Assembly: GCA_021186555.1 (NCBI GenBank)
Contig: JAJKFL010000330.1
Coordinates: forward strand, 30,792,944 to 30,856,943
Reading direction: 5' to 3'
Source: Reticulitermes speratus
Taxonomy: Eukaryota; Arthropoda; Insecta; Blattodea; Rhinotermitidae
Length of the DNA: 64,000 nt
Shown piece by piece: positions 1 through 12,292 of the stretch. Each line of letters opens with the position of its first letter. The stretch's first letter is position 1. The notes under the pieces are model-generated. The model ran no database searches. It saw nothing but the letters and a program-made list of their open reading frames with translations, and was not told where the DNA came from. Made by a program: the position numbers and the translations under genes.

Positions 1-32
1 GCTGCGTGATTTGCAATCGTCGCCAGATATTG

Positions 33-330
33 TTAGAGTAATCAACGCAAAGATACTAAAATGGGCGGGGAATGTTGCACGAATGGAACAGAAGAGAAAC
101 ACCTAGAATATTTCGGATGGAGAAAATGTGGAAAGAAAGATCGCGCTCTGAAAATCTATTCCTAGATGAGATAATAATATTAAAGTTGACCTTAAATAAT
201 TAAGGTGGGAAGATGTGGACTGGACTTATCCAGCTGGGGAATAAGAACCACCGACAAGCCATTGTGAATAAGGTAATGAAACTCCAGGATCCATAAATTG
301 CAAAGAATTCCTGGACTGATAGAGAAACTA
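33..330 (+). pseudogene. LINE reverse transcriptase C-terminal remnant, decayed
   Basis: The sequence from about base 33 reads VINAKILKWAGNVARME. This matches the 'RLRWAGHVARMG' block found near the C-terminus of insect non-LTR retrotransposon polyproteins. Further on, after frameshifts and stops, 'RWEDVDWT' recalls the '[30 protein letters not shown]' tail that is intact at 39.6 kb. No open frame survives and the copy begins before the window. It is an old dead copy with no function of its own. The family match is from memory of the motif. Confidence 0.6.
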
Positions 331-1536
331 TCGCCTTATGAAGAAGAATTTATCCTGTTTTTAAATATGTCACGTTTCAGGGTGAGTAATTCATTTTTGG
401 ATCGTCCAAAATTTCTGTTCTTACATAATTAATTATTTTAATGTCTTTGCTAAAATTAAATTTTTTCCCTTGCTCAACATGTTTCACGCAATATATATTT
501 CACGCTTGGTTGTTTAATTTCCTTCCTACATAGTCACTAGCATTTATCATAATCAGTCGTTGATTTTAAATAGCATATTCTTGATTATTTTTGCAGTTGT
601 TCACTTTGACCTTCTCTGCTCCCGTCGCCGCCATTTTACTCAATGTACTCCCCTGGCGGCCACCGACGAAACTAAGAGCCCGCGGTACTTACAAATAAAC
701 TTGGAGAGTTTCTCTTTCTGTACTTGGGTCGCATGCTGAAGTCCTTAGCGCCATTCAAGTGTACCGATTTTGTGAAATGTGTCAGGGAATTATGAGCAAC
801 ATTGTAATTCAAATTACACACGTGGATGGCAAGCAGGAAGAACGTTCTATATTACAGAATTGTGATTCGGGATCGTTTATTCTATAGAGATGTTGGTAAC
901 CAGTTCTATTCCCAGCTGAGGAAAGGATTTTTTTTGTGTATCAATGCATCCATACCGGTTGTAGTGTCTAGGCAGCCTCCTACCTACTGGGTACCGACAG
1001 AACATTCCCAGCTCTGTCCGCCCTGAAACAATATTGACAGAGAGAGACAGACAGACAGACACGTGTTTTCCAGGCTCGTTGAGAGATTTATGTTTTTTTT
1101 TTCTTTCCGAGTGATTCAACATACTATTCTTTCCAGCAATACACATGTACGAGTCCGATCGCAATCTAATGGCACGACATAAAGGAGTTATTTCAGTCAC
1201 TTTACTTAGTTTCGTCCGCAGGCGTCCCTGCAAGATTGTCAAGTTACTGCAGATCTCTTACATTTCCCTTTTATTTATATTAACTGAAAAACATTGTTCT
1301 TTATAGAATACTCGCACTGTACACTGGTATTTACTAAGACTGGAAACCATAGAGTTACCTGTGAAGAAAGTCCATTAGTTTCGCTATCGTTGGACTCGAA
1401 ATAAATAAACGATTTACTGACGTAGAACACAAGCATATGTTGCTAAAAAGGCAGGTGATACTGCCGTTGTCATAATAGCTCACTCCAAACTTTCACACTA
1501 TGAATCCCATTCCTGTCGAACGCCAGGCCCGTATGC
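331..1536. other. No gene seen
   Basis: Unique-looking AT-rich DNA. The only structure seen is a short GA/CAGA run at 1037-1061. The open frames at 826-1026 and 877-1242 (minus) resemble no family I know and are chance-sized. Confidence 0.5.
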
Positions 1537-1549
1537 AAGCTGTTTGCCC

Positions 1550-1839
1550 TTGGCCGTGTCATGGCTCAGGCGGTTAGTCGCCGGCCTCTCACCACGGAGG
1601 CCCGGGTTCGATCCCAGGTCAAGTCCATGTGAGATTTGTGGTGGACAAAGTGGCACTGGGACAGGTTTTTCTCCGAGTTGTCGGTTTTCCCCTGTCAATT
1701 TCATTCCACTGGTGCTCCATTACTTGTAAAACTTGGTAAAAAACTGCTCATCTTCATCACAGGGTTGCACAATAAGCCTTAAGGCTGCGGTGCGTCCGTA
1801 GCATCAGCTGCGGGGCCCCCTCACAAAAAAAAAAAAAAA
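1550..1839 (+). mobile_element. SINE family A, full-length with TSD
   Basis: A tRNA-derived SINE. The head has an A-box-like TGGCTCAGGCGGTTAGTCG near 1562 and a B box GGTTCGATCCC near 1607. The body is shared with copies at 34.87-35.15 and 35.69-35.93 kb, and the tail is a run of A (1824-1840). The direct repeat AAGCTGTTTGCCC (1537-1549 and 1840-1852) is a clean 13-bp target-site duplication, as expected for LINE-driven retroposition. Open frames on both strands here are SINE translations, not genes. Confidence 0.9.
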
Positions 1840-1852
1840 AAGCTGTTTGCCC

Positions 1853-3753
1853 GTACAGGTGCCATAAGATTGCAATCGGACTCTCCTTTTATCGCTAAAA
1901 GGTTTCGGGTGCATAATTAGATATTTGGGCTTGTAGCAAAGATCTGACAACAGCATTATATTATTCTACCTAAAATATGGGTACTTGTTCATCACACCCA
2001 AAAGGGTATAGGGAATTTCAAATGGCGAAGGGACCGTAGCTCCTAGATAAACGTTTTGTGGCGTTACAACCTCCATCTTAAAGGCGGATTCCCACAACTG
2101 GTGTGTTTGGTATATTTGTCAATAACCGTGCATTGTGAAAGAAGCCTGTTGACATAATGACCGTAAGAAAGTGAAGGCATATACGGATCAATTATTCAGC
2201 CAATTTCCAAGTAAAGAGCTAGCCGATAGAATGTGTGTAAAGATATTTTCCAGGTAATGACCATACATGAATGATTTGTGGAAATGCAAACAATTTCGAC
2301 TAAACACTGCTGATTTCTTTGGCCTAGTTCATTTATCGATAGTCGATAGGAAAGGGACCAAGTGGTCAATTTACACAAGCAAGTGATACCTACGATGTGC
2401 CAAGTATTCACAAGTGACAAGTGTCTGTCAAATATCTACCATTCGTTGGAACCCGTCTTACTATGAAATCAGTAAATGTACAGTTCCTAACGTTTACAGT
2501 AAGTGTAGGAAGTGACCATCATGGGTGTATGACATGTCACGTATGCCACTTAAAATTATGTTATACGTTGGACGTTTTCACTTCCAACACAGTGCAGTAT
2601 GTGCTTGCACAGGTGGTAATTTCGGCTCACCCTGTATATTTACTGCCCAAATGCAACACCATTTCCTTAAACCATCAGCAATAAATTTGAAAAATATTCC
2701 AAAACATTTTCTCGTCTAGATTTAGTCGATGGGGGGGGGGGGGGGGGAAATGTAGCAAAATACTTAAATGTAACACTGGTCTGTAGGAGTGCTTATGACA
2801 GTGAATGTTGGCTCTTGTCCCAGTGTCTCGTCTCTGATATACTACTGACTCAATGCCAAGTTCACACCCCAGTCTGCATTCCTACCCTTGCCAACATCAA
2901 GCAAAAGCTTCGAGAGGAAACAAGGAGCCACAATAGCCTAGTTCATTTAAGAGAAATTCTAAGGATTTGACCTATATAAAAGGAGATAGAACTGCCTAAG
3001 GTTCAGGCTTTTAGTATGGCTCAATGTTAATGTTTAACATATCTGTAGGCGACAAATGCAGGCTGTATTGATTTCGTTTCGTAGATTATCACTCTTTATA
3101 TCTTGGTCTTGGAAATTCGAGGTGGGAAGTATAGCCGAAATGTTGAGATTACATTCTACACATAACACGGTATCATTACACAGAATATGAGGCACAAACA
3201 TTTCATTTTGTCGTGAATTTTTATATAGAATTCTTCCTATAAATTCATTATTTTTATCTGTAAGCCTGTATAGTAAAAAGGAGTATCGATAGAACGTTAT
3301 TGCGTGAACATGATAAATATTGTCACCTGTTTTTAAAGGATTTGAAAAAAAAACCTGCTCTGATATGACTGAATTTAGCACGTCACACTTTTTTGGGCAT
3401 TTAATGGAGACTTCTGTAATATGAAACTAATATAACAGTTCCAAATACCTGCATCACTGGAAATCTGCTTAGTAATTTATTTTCTCTGCACAAAATTTTG
3501 TGTTAAGGGATTAGATTTTAGAGATTCGAATTGACAACGTCAGTATAGTTAGATGCAAGTAATTAAGATAATTTTTTCCTGAAACTGAAATTAATTAAAT
3601 CCCGTTTTTTACACTTGTTCAGACTTTTTTAACAGTAAATATCAAGGCCATATTTTGGTTCGAAAGAAAGCTGTCTAATAAGAGTTTTAACTTACACGTT
3701 ATCAACTGCAGACAAAGTAAATCTCTTTTCATAAGTAAAAATTACATGTCCAT
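1853..3753. other. No gene seen; poly(G) tract
   Basis: AT-rich DNA without a recognised element. A 17-base G run lies at 2731-2747. The minus-strand open frame at 3034-3381 (115 codons) has no recognisable domain. Confidence 0.5.
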
Positions 3754-3767
3754 ATTCATGTTGCTGT

Positions 3768-4147
3768 GTCCTCGGTGGACTAGTGGTTAGCGTGCTCGCC
3801 ACTGGACCCAAGGTTCGCAGGTTCGATCCCGACCGAGGTCGATGGATTTTTAAGGGTGATAAAAATCCGGAGCACCACTTCCTTCGGAGGGGAAGTAAAG
3901 CCGTCGGTCCCATGTCGTAGATTTACGGCATGTAAAAGAACCTTACGGGCATGAATTTCTCACCCAAGTCTCCTGACTGCCTGCCAGATGGCTCTGGCGG
4001 TCACATCAGGTTCGATAGAACAGCAGCGCGGCCAGTTGGCCAGTCACTAACTGCCACGAATGCGCACGACCCAGTAACCTCGGAAAGAGGAGGCCAGAGC
4101 CCATATAGGGCTGTTGAGCCATGGTTATTATTATTATTATTATTATT
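3768..4147 (+). mobile_element. SINE family B, full-length with TSD
   Basis: The 5' 69 bases (3770-3838) fold like a tRNA: CCTCGGT pairs with ACCGAGG, with GGACTAGTGGTTAGCG as A box and GGTTCGATCCC as B box. The A-box region looks like tRNA-Glu. A body of about 300 bp, shared with 21.7 and 60.9 kb, follows and ends in a (TTA)n tail. Flanks ATTCATGTTGCTGT (3754-3767) and ATTCATGTCGCTGT (4148-4161) are a 14-bp TSD with one mismatch. Confidence 0.9.
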
Positions 4148-4161
4148 ATTCATGTCGCTGT

Positions 4162-4486
4162 CTTGGATATTATTTTGTATGCGTGCACGTAATTGGAGCT
4201 AATATTAAGTTGCATTTAAAATTTGAAATTTATCTTCTCTTTGCCGTTGTGTTCAAACAATTTAGTGTAGTTTCATATTTATATTTTTCATTCTGTCTTC
4301 TGGGTTCTACACTTATTCGTAAGCCATAAGTTATATATCTTGACTGCGTAGGCTGTATTAAGTTGAATTAAATTGGAAGATGGTTAGTACTTGTGACACC
4401 TTGTGGTGTTGGAATGTGGAAACAGCGGGATCTGCCTGTGAGCGATATCAGTATACGTCTTTCGAACATAAAATAAATTTGCTGTA
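4162..4486. other. No gene seen
   Basis: AT-rich spacer between a SINE and an AT palindrome; nothing recognised. Confidence 0.5.
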
Positions 4487-4521
4487 TTAATATATTATTA
4501 TAATATATAATAATATATTAA
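4487..4521. repeat. Perfect AT hairpin, 15-bp stem
   Basis: TTAATATATTATTAT (4487-4501) and its exact reverse complement (4507-4521) flank a 5-base loop. All A/T, so it is probably a slipped AT microsatellite, though it sits just upstream of the 1-kb minisatellite. Confidence 0.75.
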
Positions 4522-4552
4522 TATTCATAATATCAACTGAAATCCTTTTACG

Positions 4553-5518
4553 TATCAGTGTTACTGCTTGACAGTGGTTCCGTAGGAAAGTGTTACCTCA
4601 CGAGAGTGTTACCTCATTACAAAGTTACCGGACAACAACTTTACTGTGGACAGCCTTACCGAATGACTGTTACCGAAGGACGTTTTTACCGCGTGACAGT
4701 GTTAGTGAAGGATATTTTTACTGCATGACACTGTTACTGCATGACAGTGTTACTGCATGATACTGTTACTGCATGACAGTGTTACTGCATGACACTGTTA
4801 CTGCATGACAGTGTTACCGCATGACAGTTTTACCGCATGACAGTGTTACTGCATGGCACTGTTACTGCATGGCAGTGTTACTGCATGACACTCTTACTGC
4901 ATGGCAGTATTACTGCATGACACTGTTACTTCATGACACTGTTACTGCGTGACAGTGTTACTGCATGACACTGTTACTGCATGGCAGTGTGATTGCATGA
5001 CACTGTTACTGCATGACAGTGTTACTGCATTACACTGTTACTGCATGACACTGTTACTGCATGACACTGTTACTGCGTGACAATGTTAGTGCATGACACT
5101 GTTACTGCATGACAGTGTTACTGTATTACACTGTTAGTGCATGACACTGTTACTGCATGACACTGTTACTGCGTGACAGTGTTACTGCATGACACTGTTA
5201 CTGCATGACAGTGTTACTGCATTACACTGTTACTGCATGACACTGTTACTGCGTGACAATGTTACTGCATGACACTGTTACTGCATGACAGTGTTACCGC
5301 GTGACAGTGTTACTGCATGACACTGTTAATGCATGGCAGTGTTATTGCATGACACTGTTACTGCATGACACTGTTACTGCGTGACAATGTTACTGCATGA
5401 CAGTGTTACCGCAAGACAGTTTTACCGCATGACAGTGTTACTGCATGACACTGTTACTGCATGACACTGTTACTGCATGACAGTGTTACTGCATGACAGT
5501 GTTACTGCATGACACTGT
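4553..5518 (+). repeat. 16-bp minisatellite, about 1 kb
   Basis: A tandem array of a 16-bp unit in two main forms, TTACTGCATGACACTG and TTACTGCATGACAGTG. The first ~180 bases are degraded; from about 4730 the register is nearly perfect for about 49 units. CACTG and CAGTG are reverse complements, so each C-type unit followed by a G-type unit gives ACACTGT and ACAGTGT arms around a 9-base loop. Minor variants (GCGTGACAATG, GCATTACACTG) recur at intervals, which suggests a higher-order repeat made by block amplification. Non-coding. Confidence 0.95.
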
Positions 5519-6290
5519 TTTGTCGTAATGAATCCTCTGATGCAGTCACATCATTAATTGTATATATGGGTTTTAAATGAATCAGCTGTGATAAGGGAGA
5601 AATTATATTAATTTTTGTAGAATTAAGTATAGCAATTGAAATTAAGAAATTGAAGTCTTCTAGATTATTTTGTTCTTCTAACGTCTTCTGCTCAAAATGT
5701 TGATCTCCCGTCTATTTTCTTGTCGGCTGTTCCTAATTGTTAAACACTGCTGAAGCGAAAGCTTAAACTGAATACTATTTTCTGCCAGGTCTAACCCACT
5801 GCCATTCCCACATTTTCCCAAGAACGTCTCTCTATATTTCTCAATCTTCTAATTGCCCGAGTTCCAGCAGGTTAATATCCGGATTTCGTTCTTCTGGAGT
5901 ATGGTTCCGCGCCACTGGGTAATCAGGTTAGATTTTCATTGATGCACCGTCAAATAGGAGAACTGAATCCTCAACTTCACCGTTGCGGATAAGTAAAAAA
6001 ATTGAGAGGGTTATCTCCTTCCAAATTACTTTTCCTTGGATCCATCTAAACCTCTTCTCTTTATCTACTCCAAGAGGACACTTCAAAATAAAAATATTTC
6101 TGGTTACATTAATATCTTACGTAAGCCTAGCGCATAATTCTTACTTCAAATTCCAGACATTTTCCTGAACAAAAAATTCGATTCTAATATATGCCATTTA
6201 TATTCTTCCTCGAAACTAAAACACCGTATATTGGTGTCGTTTAAAATTAACAGGTACAAGTCTGGCTATGTCTTCAGTGCTTCGAAAAGA
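5519..6290. other. No gene seen
   Basis: AT-rich DNA after the minisatellite; nothing recognised. Confidence 0.5.
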
Positions 6291-6447
6291 AAACAATATA
6301 TATATATATATGTATGTATACAAAACACGCATACGCACAAGTGGAAGTCGGTCAGATATTGAATTCACAAAACATGTATTTTGTTTCTTTTATTTAATAT
6401 TTATTTATATCACAATATGGATAGCCAGTGTGCGAATTTCTTCTCAC

Positions 6448-6451
<4 letters not shown>

Positions 6452-6490
<39 letters not shown>
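6452..6490. repeat. (TA)n microsatellite
   Basis: Uninterrupted TA dinucleotides. Shorter TA runs lie at 6297-6312 and 6591-6607. Confidence 0.95.
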
Positions 6491-6493
<3 letters not shown>

Positions 6494-6616
6494 GAAATAA
6501 TTTGTGAGTATATTTATTTGTATGTTATTAACTCACAGAAGACGTCTTTATCCTCAGTGTCTGATAATCGGATTTAATTTTCAGTCTCAACATATATATA
6601 TATATAATCTTATATA

Positions 6617-6898
6617 TAAAAGGTAAAGTTCACCCTAGAACAGGCCATGAAGGCCCAAAGGGGGAGTAGAGGTATAGCTGTACTCATTCTTGACCCTGGC
6701 GCTAGTTGGGGGTGGCTGGTCAGCACCACGCCCCGGCCGCTTTACCCCCGGGAAAGACCCGGTACCCATTGTATAGGAGGCTGGTTAGGCCCCAGGGCCG
6801 GTCTGGAAGTATGCGAAAAATCTCGTCCCCACCGGGAATCGATCCCCGGACCGTCCAGCCCGTAGCGAGTAGCTATACCGACTACGCTATCCCGGCCC

Positions 6899-6899
<1 letters not shown>
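6617..6899 (-). mobile_element. SINE family C, near full-length, minus strand
   Basis: On the minus strand the element starts with a tRNA-like head (GGGATAGCGTAGTCGGTATAG as A-box region, GGATCGATTCC as B-box region). It runs through a body with 'gagcctcc' and 'gggtaaagcggccgggg' blocks and ends in 'gggtgaactttacctttt'. It lies between two TA microsatellites, so its TSD cannot be read. Best-preserved copy of a family represented mostly by decayed copies elsewhere in the window. Confidence 0.85.

Positions 6900-6901
<2 letters not shown>

Positions 6902-6945
<44 letters not shown>
6902..6945. repeat. (TA)n microsatellite
   Basis: About 22 TA units abutting the head end of the SINE C copy. Confidence 0.95.
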
Positions 6946-6947
<2 letters not shown>

Positions 6948-7665
6948 AGTACTTGCTTATGGTGATTCATTCCCAATGTGTTATAGAGTCAAATGAAACC
7001 AACAAATAATCCGTCAACATCACATATGTTTTAATTCATAGCAACATCTCATATATTTCAAACAATACAAATATCTGTTCATATTTTTTGAAATGTGTAC
7101 TGCTGTGACGAATTAATTTTTAGATTTTTTATAAATACTTTCACTTATAAGAAACTCTCATACTTTTACAACTAGTACTAATCTTTGCCCTTGCTAGTCA
7201 TGTAAATAATTCCAACATTTAGACAGCTCCCCTTGAATTTTTGTCAGGCTCCACTAATGTGGTAACAACACTTTGATGTGTGTTCAACAAAGAAATTCCT
7301 GACTACACGCCTCTTATGCCACTGATTTATATTTCACTTGTTGTTCCGAAATACGTTTTCGAAGAATTTTACATAATTTATTTATCATAACTATTGCATG
7401 ACTTATTCTGTGTTTTAATGGGATTCTAAAAAATTCAAGACATGTATCTATGTAACTCTGTGATTTTATTTGCAAAGAAAAATCTATGACCATCTGATAA
7501 TTCAAAATTTCATATTTCTGAATTTATTTCCTGGCGATTGATATGTGACGTAAGTTATATCTACACGGTCTCTCTGTAGGGGGTAGATTAGAATGTCAGT
7601 ACACGGTCCGAATTAAATCTGCTTCAGAAGTAACTTCGAAAATTGCAGGTTTCCATTACACACGC

Positions 7666-7698
<33 letters not shown>

Positions 7699-8671
7699 AG
7701 CTGCAGAGGATATTGCGCACAGAATTATGGGACAGTAATACTTTTAGTATTGTATATTAGCGAAATGGATTATTCCTTATCTGGAATCTGGGGAATTGCC
7801 GTGGAAAGGCATCTTGTTTGTAAAAATAGTTATGAGTAGGAAATAAAGAACATTCTTCATTGGTGTAATAGAGGAAAAAAGATTTCGAAATCACGGCCCA
7901 GTTTAGTTAGACCATAAAACGTATCTAGTTACTATAAATTTTTTATATACTGTAGTGTTTCATTTTATGATGCTGCGACAAGACCGGGATAAGCGCCAAA
8001 TTGGTCTAGGCCAGCCCACGTTTACCAACAAGTTCGCAGCGTCACAATTTGATAACCCCCTCCCCTATATATAAGCGGTTTATTCATAAATGTAATATAT
8101 GTCAATTTTATTACTTACTACCCCCTTGAAAACGGAAATTAATGTGTCTTAAATTATAAATTAATTTGTTACTTTACAGTAGACACTTTTCTTTTCCTAC
8201 ATAAAGGTCAACTGTTTAATGCTCTTTAGGCAAATTATCGCTACCAAATTTGAGCTTCTGACAGGGATCTTGGTGAATGTGACGTCGTGTTTATTGGTAA
8301 ATATGAAAGACGTTGTGGAAGAACTTACGCCTCACCATTCCAGAGTAGTCTAAGAAGAGTGGAATGCCTTGAAGGTGGAGGCAGCAAGATTCTCGAAACG
8401 TTGTTTCCTATTTAGTACTCTTCAAAGCTTCGTACCCGAAAACACTCGAATCTTCGAAATGATGGCTGTTTTTTATGGGTATCATAAAAAGCCAAATACG
8501 TTCATTGTACAAAATTTTGCGTCCTTCGATGTTATATCTGATACTATATACAGTAACAACTAAATATTAAAGATTTAAATAGCCAAAAAACTTACCAGTT
8601 TTCAACAACAGACGTGACATTGGCCCCTCAAATTTTAGTTCATTACAATGAGTAACAATATAAATTATTAT
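6946..8671. other. No gene seen; (CA)n microsatellite
   Basis: A CA microsatellite occupies about 7657-7700. No element or gene was recognised in the rest. The 64-codon frame at 8369-8563 has no known domain. Confidence 0.5.
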
Positions 8672-8838
8672 TAAAGGTAAATTTCACCCTAGAACAGGCC
8701 ATGAAAGCCCATAGGGGGAGTAGAAGTTAGCCCTATTCTTTATTTAATCTTGGCGCTAGATGGGGTGGGTGGTCAACGCCAAGCCCCGGCCGCTTTACCC
8801 CGGAAATAGACCCGGTACCCATTGTAGAGGAAGGAGTA
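8672..8838 (-). mobile_element. SINE family C, 5'-truncated, minus strand
   Basis: Aligns by eye to the 3' half of the 6.6-kb copy ('aaaggtaaatttcaccctag', 'gccccggccgctttacccc', 'acccggtacccattgta') and stops before the tRNA-like head. Confidence 0.85.
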
Positions 8839-10281
8839 AAAAATATGGAATTTTTTATTATTATGACTATTATTATTAATGCAATTTTTCTGTTTAAATT
8901 GTCGAAGCTAATGTGAATTATATTTACAGTTTCAACTCGTACCGCGCAGTGAACGCAGTAACGTTCTCGTTTATAAAAACCAGTCACGTCATAGAGTATA
9001 GGGAAATAATCGTTCTTTGTTGTGAGATCAATACAAAACATGTACAGAACGTTAATCCTGCTGGTCTATAAATTATCCTGGCTTTAAAAAGGTTAAACTC
9101 TTTTTTTTTTTATTTTTAGTTTGGGTAAAATTTGAGGTTTTATTTAATATTTAATGAAACTAATCTTGACTAAACACAATGATCCGAAATATTTTTCACC
9201 ATACAAATTATGTTATGTTTTGAGCGCTGGAAGTGAAAACATTTACTGACTACAACAGAACCTTGATAAATATTATTGACTCGAATGTCATTATGTGACA
9301 GTCCTTCCTAACGCACAACTAACAGAATTGTCTAAGGAATAAAATGGTTAGGGAACATAGTAGCCCTAAAGTTTAATCCCTATCAAATCCCGGTATTTGG
9401 GCCCAAAAGTTTTGTATAGGGCGTGACTACTTTCTTTCGCTTCCAGCTTTAGAACTTTTCTGCGAACTGTTGCTTGTTCGGAACTGTAACGGTACAGAAA
9501 TCTCCCCATCGATTGCCCTATAAATGTGTGGCTAATTTTATTTCACATAAATATTTGACGAGCGAAGGTCAAGTCCACTTCTGGACAGAGATACCTGCCA
9601 ATATGAACGGACACGAGTTTGAAGAGGTAAACTTTCAGAATGGGATTTATAGCCACTTGCCCGTGCAGTCCATTCACCAAGATATAAACGACCCTGTAAT
9701 AAGAGCCACAGCTTTTAATGGTCTGACAAGATAGAATAGAAACTCGTCGCTTTTCGCGTTTCACGGACCAAATGCTTTACATTAAATTGTAGTAGAAAAA
9801 TCGTGTCTGTATATTCTTTCGTATATTTTAGTTTATAAATATTCAAATTATTTTGATTAAATATATAATAATCTACGTTCCTTGGTTCGAATATGTCCAG
9901 TACATAATCCCCGCTTCAAATGAAGTGGAGATTTGTATATAATATTTGTTATAGAACCGCTCAACAAAAATAAAAAGACAGACTTCATTTAAATTCTATA
10001 GCTGTAATTTGAAACGTGTTCTGATTTTGTAAATACACTACGGAATGCAAGGAAAAGTAATTTTATTTTTTTATTTTTGGGAGCGAAAGGCGAATATGAC
10101 ATAATGTTAAACGATACAAAATATCACAGTATTATCTAAGCTGATGGAAAAATCAAGATTATATTTCCGAAAATAGTACTTTGTTACTTTAAGCAAGGAA
10201 GCAAGTAAATAATTTTCAGTAGCCATTTGAGCAGGTAAAGAAGACGGTTTGGTCGGATGCGATCCTACAGTATTATAAAAC
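8839..10281. other. No gene seen
   Basis: The longest frame, 9474-9734 (86 codons), lies in a locally less AT-rich patch but shows no family motif. Confidence 0.5.
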
Positions 10282-10288
10282 AAAGTTT

Positions 10289-10489
10289 ATATTTCACAGT
10301 CACTATTTACATACACCAACTGGATGCAACTTTATTTTAAAAACTGTATAGTTTTTTAAACCATATTTAAAAACTTTTTAAAAAGTTTTTAAATATGTTT
10401 TAAAAAACTATACATTTTTTAAAATAAAGTTGCATCAAGTTGGTGTATGTAAATAGTGACTGTGAAAAGATGCACGGTGATTACAGAAT
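10289..10489. mobile_element. Inverted-dimer element, family H (short form)
   Basis: Two arms of about 90 bp are near-perfect reverse complements, from CACAGTCACTATTTACATAC (about 10296) to its mirror ending near 10463. Both carry the ACCAACT-N-ATGCA block. Only the right side continues into GATGCACGGTGATTACAG. These are the outer arms of the 42.9-kb element without its hammerhead core, so this is a deletion or 5'-truncated derivative. Flanks AACAAAGTTT (10279-10288) and AATAAAGTTT (10487-10496) look like a TSD with one mismatch, the element ending about 10486. Confidence 0.8.
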
Positions 10490-10874
10490 AAAGTTTCGCC
10501 ATTCGATCTGAAACATGGACAGTGACTTCACAAGAGTTAAGAAGCAGAGAGATAAATCTCAAATTCCGAAATTATTAAAACCATTTACATGCTGTACATT
10601 ACAGAGCCATCTATACAATGAATATTTCTGACGACAGATCAATGTTAGGAATATCGCCAGAAATCGATTATAGAACAAATTTGTATCAAAACATATCGAG
10701 AATTGATCCCTATCTCATGCCATATAAACGTCTATACTACAAACCGAAAAGAAGATAAATTACAGGGACACCCAAAAAAAAAAAAAGGACGGAAGGACAA
10801 ATTTTTACCCTGAGTTGGAAAAGGTCAAATGGGTAATCCATGATATTGATGGTGATTATGATGATAATGAAATC

Positions 10875-10990
10875 ACTTGAGTTGCTCCATACGGACAGGC
10901 AGAAAGACGGATGGACGGGCAGACGGACTGACAGGAAAGATACGACGAAGCTAATATTCGCTTTTGGGAATTTCTCGAACGCGCCTAAAA
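10875..10990 (+). repeat. Repeat G, 3' fragment
   Basis: Shares 'gagttgctccatacggacag', 'gacgaagctaat' and 'gaacgcgcctaaaa' with the 3' ends of the long G copies at 16.5, 50.2 and 62.1 kb. Confidence 0.75.
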
Positions 10991-10996
10991 AAAGAG

Positions 10997-11624
10997 GTAA
11001 CCTCCGTCAAAGCTAAAATATAAAAAAATATTGTGCGTGTATTTGTGTGTGTTGCTTTCTTATGCATAGGATAATGTGAAAAGCGATAATTTTAAATGCT
11101 AAATACGATGTGAGAAAGGAATAATCCAAGACCATAAGTTTTCATAGCAAAGATGGAGTCAGACCGAAGCAAACTCTTTTCTCTCTTCTGAAAAAGGGGC
11201 TAAGTTATGCGTAGTGCAGAACATAAGTAAGACTTAGGCCTGTACACCAGGTGTTCTGTGGGATTCACTGCCATCTGGGGGGTTTTAAAGTAACTACACC
11301 TATTCCAATATTCAACTGTACATAAATTCTAAGTTTCGCAGTTAAAGTCTTAGCAAAAATATAGTCTGAATGTAGCCACTACTTATATACAATTTTAAAT
11401 GTCAGAGCGTAAATTTTAATTTAAGCAAATTTTACTTTATTTTTCAAAAAATAAATTTTATCCCATTTATTTATTTCTTATAAAAGTTCGGCACAGCATC
11501 CAAAGGTCAATTAGAAAGACAACATAAGGAAGATAAGAGAATTATATCAAATAACAAACCACAAATCAAAACACATATAAAGGAAATAAGAAGAAATCGC
11601 ATCAGGTAAGAAAGAGCATATGTG
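10997..11624. other. No gene seen
   Basis: Nothing recognised. Confidence 0.5.
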
Positions 11625-11625
11625 A

Positions 11626-11893
11626 CATTTTTTTGTATGGCTCGACAGCCTTATATGGGCCTGGGCCTCCTCGTTTCGTCGAGGTTTCATGGTCACACAA
11701 ATTTGAGACACACCACAGTCGGTAGGACTCCTCTGGACGAGTGATAAGCTCGTCGCAGAGACCTCTACCTGACAACACACAACACTCACAACAGACAGAC
11801 ATCCATGCCTCCGGTGGGATTCGAACCCACGATCCTAGTAAGCGAGCTGCCGAAGATCCACGCCTTAGACCGCACGGCCACTGGGATCGGCAA
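11626..11893 (-). mobile_element. SINE family D (tRNA-Leu-like), minus strand
   Basis: Read on the minus strand, the head GCCGATCCCAGTGGCCGTGC, then GGTCTAAGGCG and the B box GGTTCGAATCCCAC, matches tRNA-Leu (the animal gene has TGGCCGAGCGGTCTAAGGCG and GGTTCGAATCCCAC). The body includes 'aggtagaggtctctgcgacg' and 'cgtccagaggagtcctaccg'. The tail (a T run in plus sense) is at the left. An (AAT)n run at 11891-11922 abuts the head. Confidence 0.9.
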
Positions 11894-11922
11894 TAATAAT
11901 AATAATAATAATAATAATAATT

Positions 11923-12292
11923 CTTTACTTACGCGCTCACTCAACAACCCGGTGGCCAGCCCAAATACAAGGACATAAATACACAAAATAACGCCGAAAG
12001 CAAAACACGAACGACAATAAAAGAAACAAAAGTTACAATTAATTTAATTAAAATCCGTTTTTAAATTAAAGAAAGAAACAAAGACACGACGACAAAGCAT
12101 TGCAGTAACGTTAAATGTGATTCATAGAATATATTAACAGTAATGACAATTCAATTAAATTCTCGTTTATTGACGTGCTAAGTCAACAGTCACGTGACCA
12201 TTAACAGAAACAGCACAACACACGTGCGCAAATAACAAAGGACAATAAATAGTTCGCATAAAACAAGCACGAAATGAAGTTTACTTAATAAG
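11923..12292. other. No gene seen
   Basis: AT-rich spacer between two SINEs; nothing recognised. Confidence 0.5.

Noticed and set aside
3770..3838. tRNA gene with Glu-like A box
   Set aside because: It is the head of SINE B: the same sequence with the same 3' body recurs at 21.7 and 60.9 kb and the locus has TSDs and a simple-repeat tail.
5735..5770. Possible hammerhead-like string CTGAAGCGAAAGC
   Set aside because: No stem II and no outer stem; chance match to the core letters.
6297..6945. TA repeats as promoter TATA elements
   Set aside because: Plain microsatellites without any associated gene.
10289..10489. Transcription terminator (long stem with T-rich arm)
   Set aside because: The palindrome is a dispersed mobile element with TSD-like flanks in a eukaryotic context.
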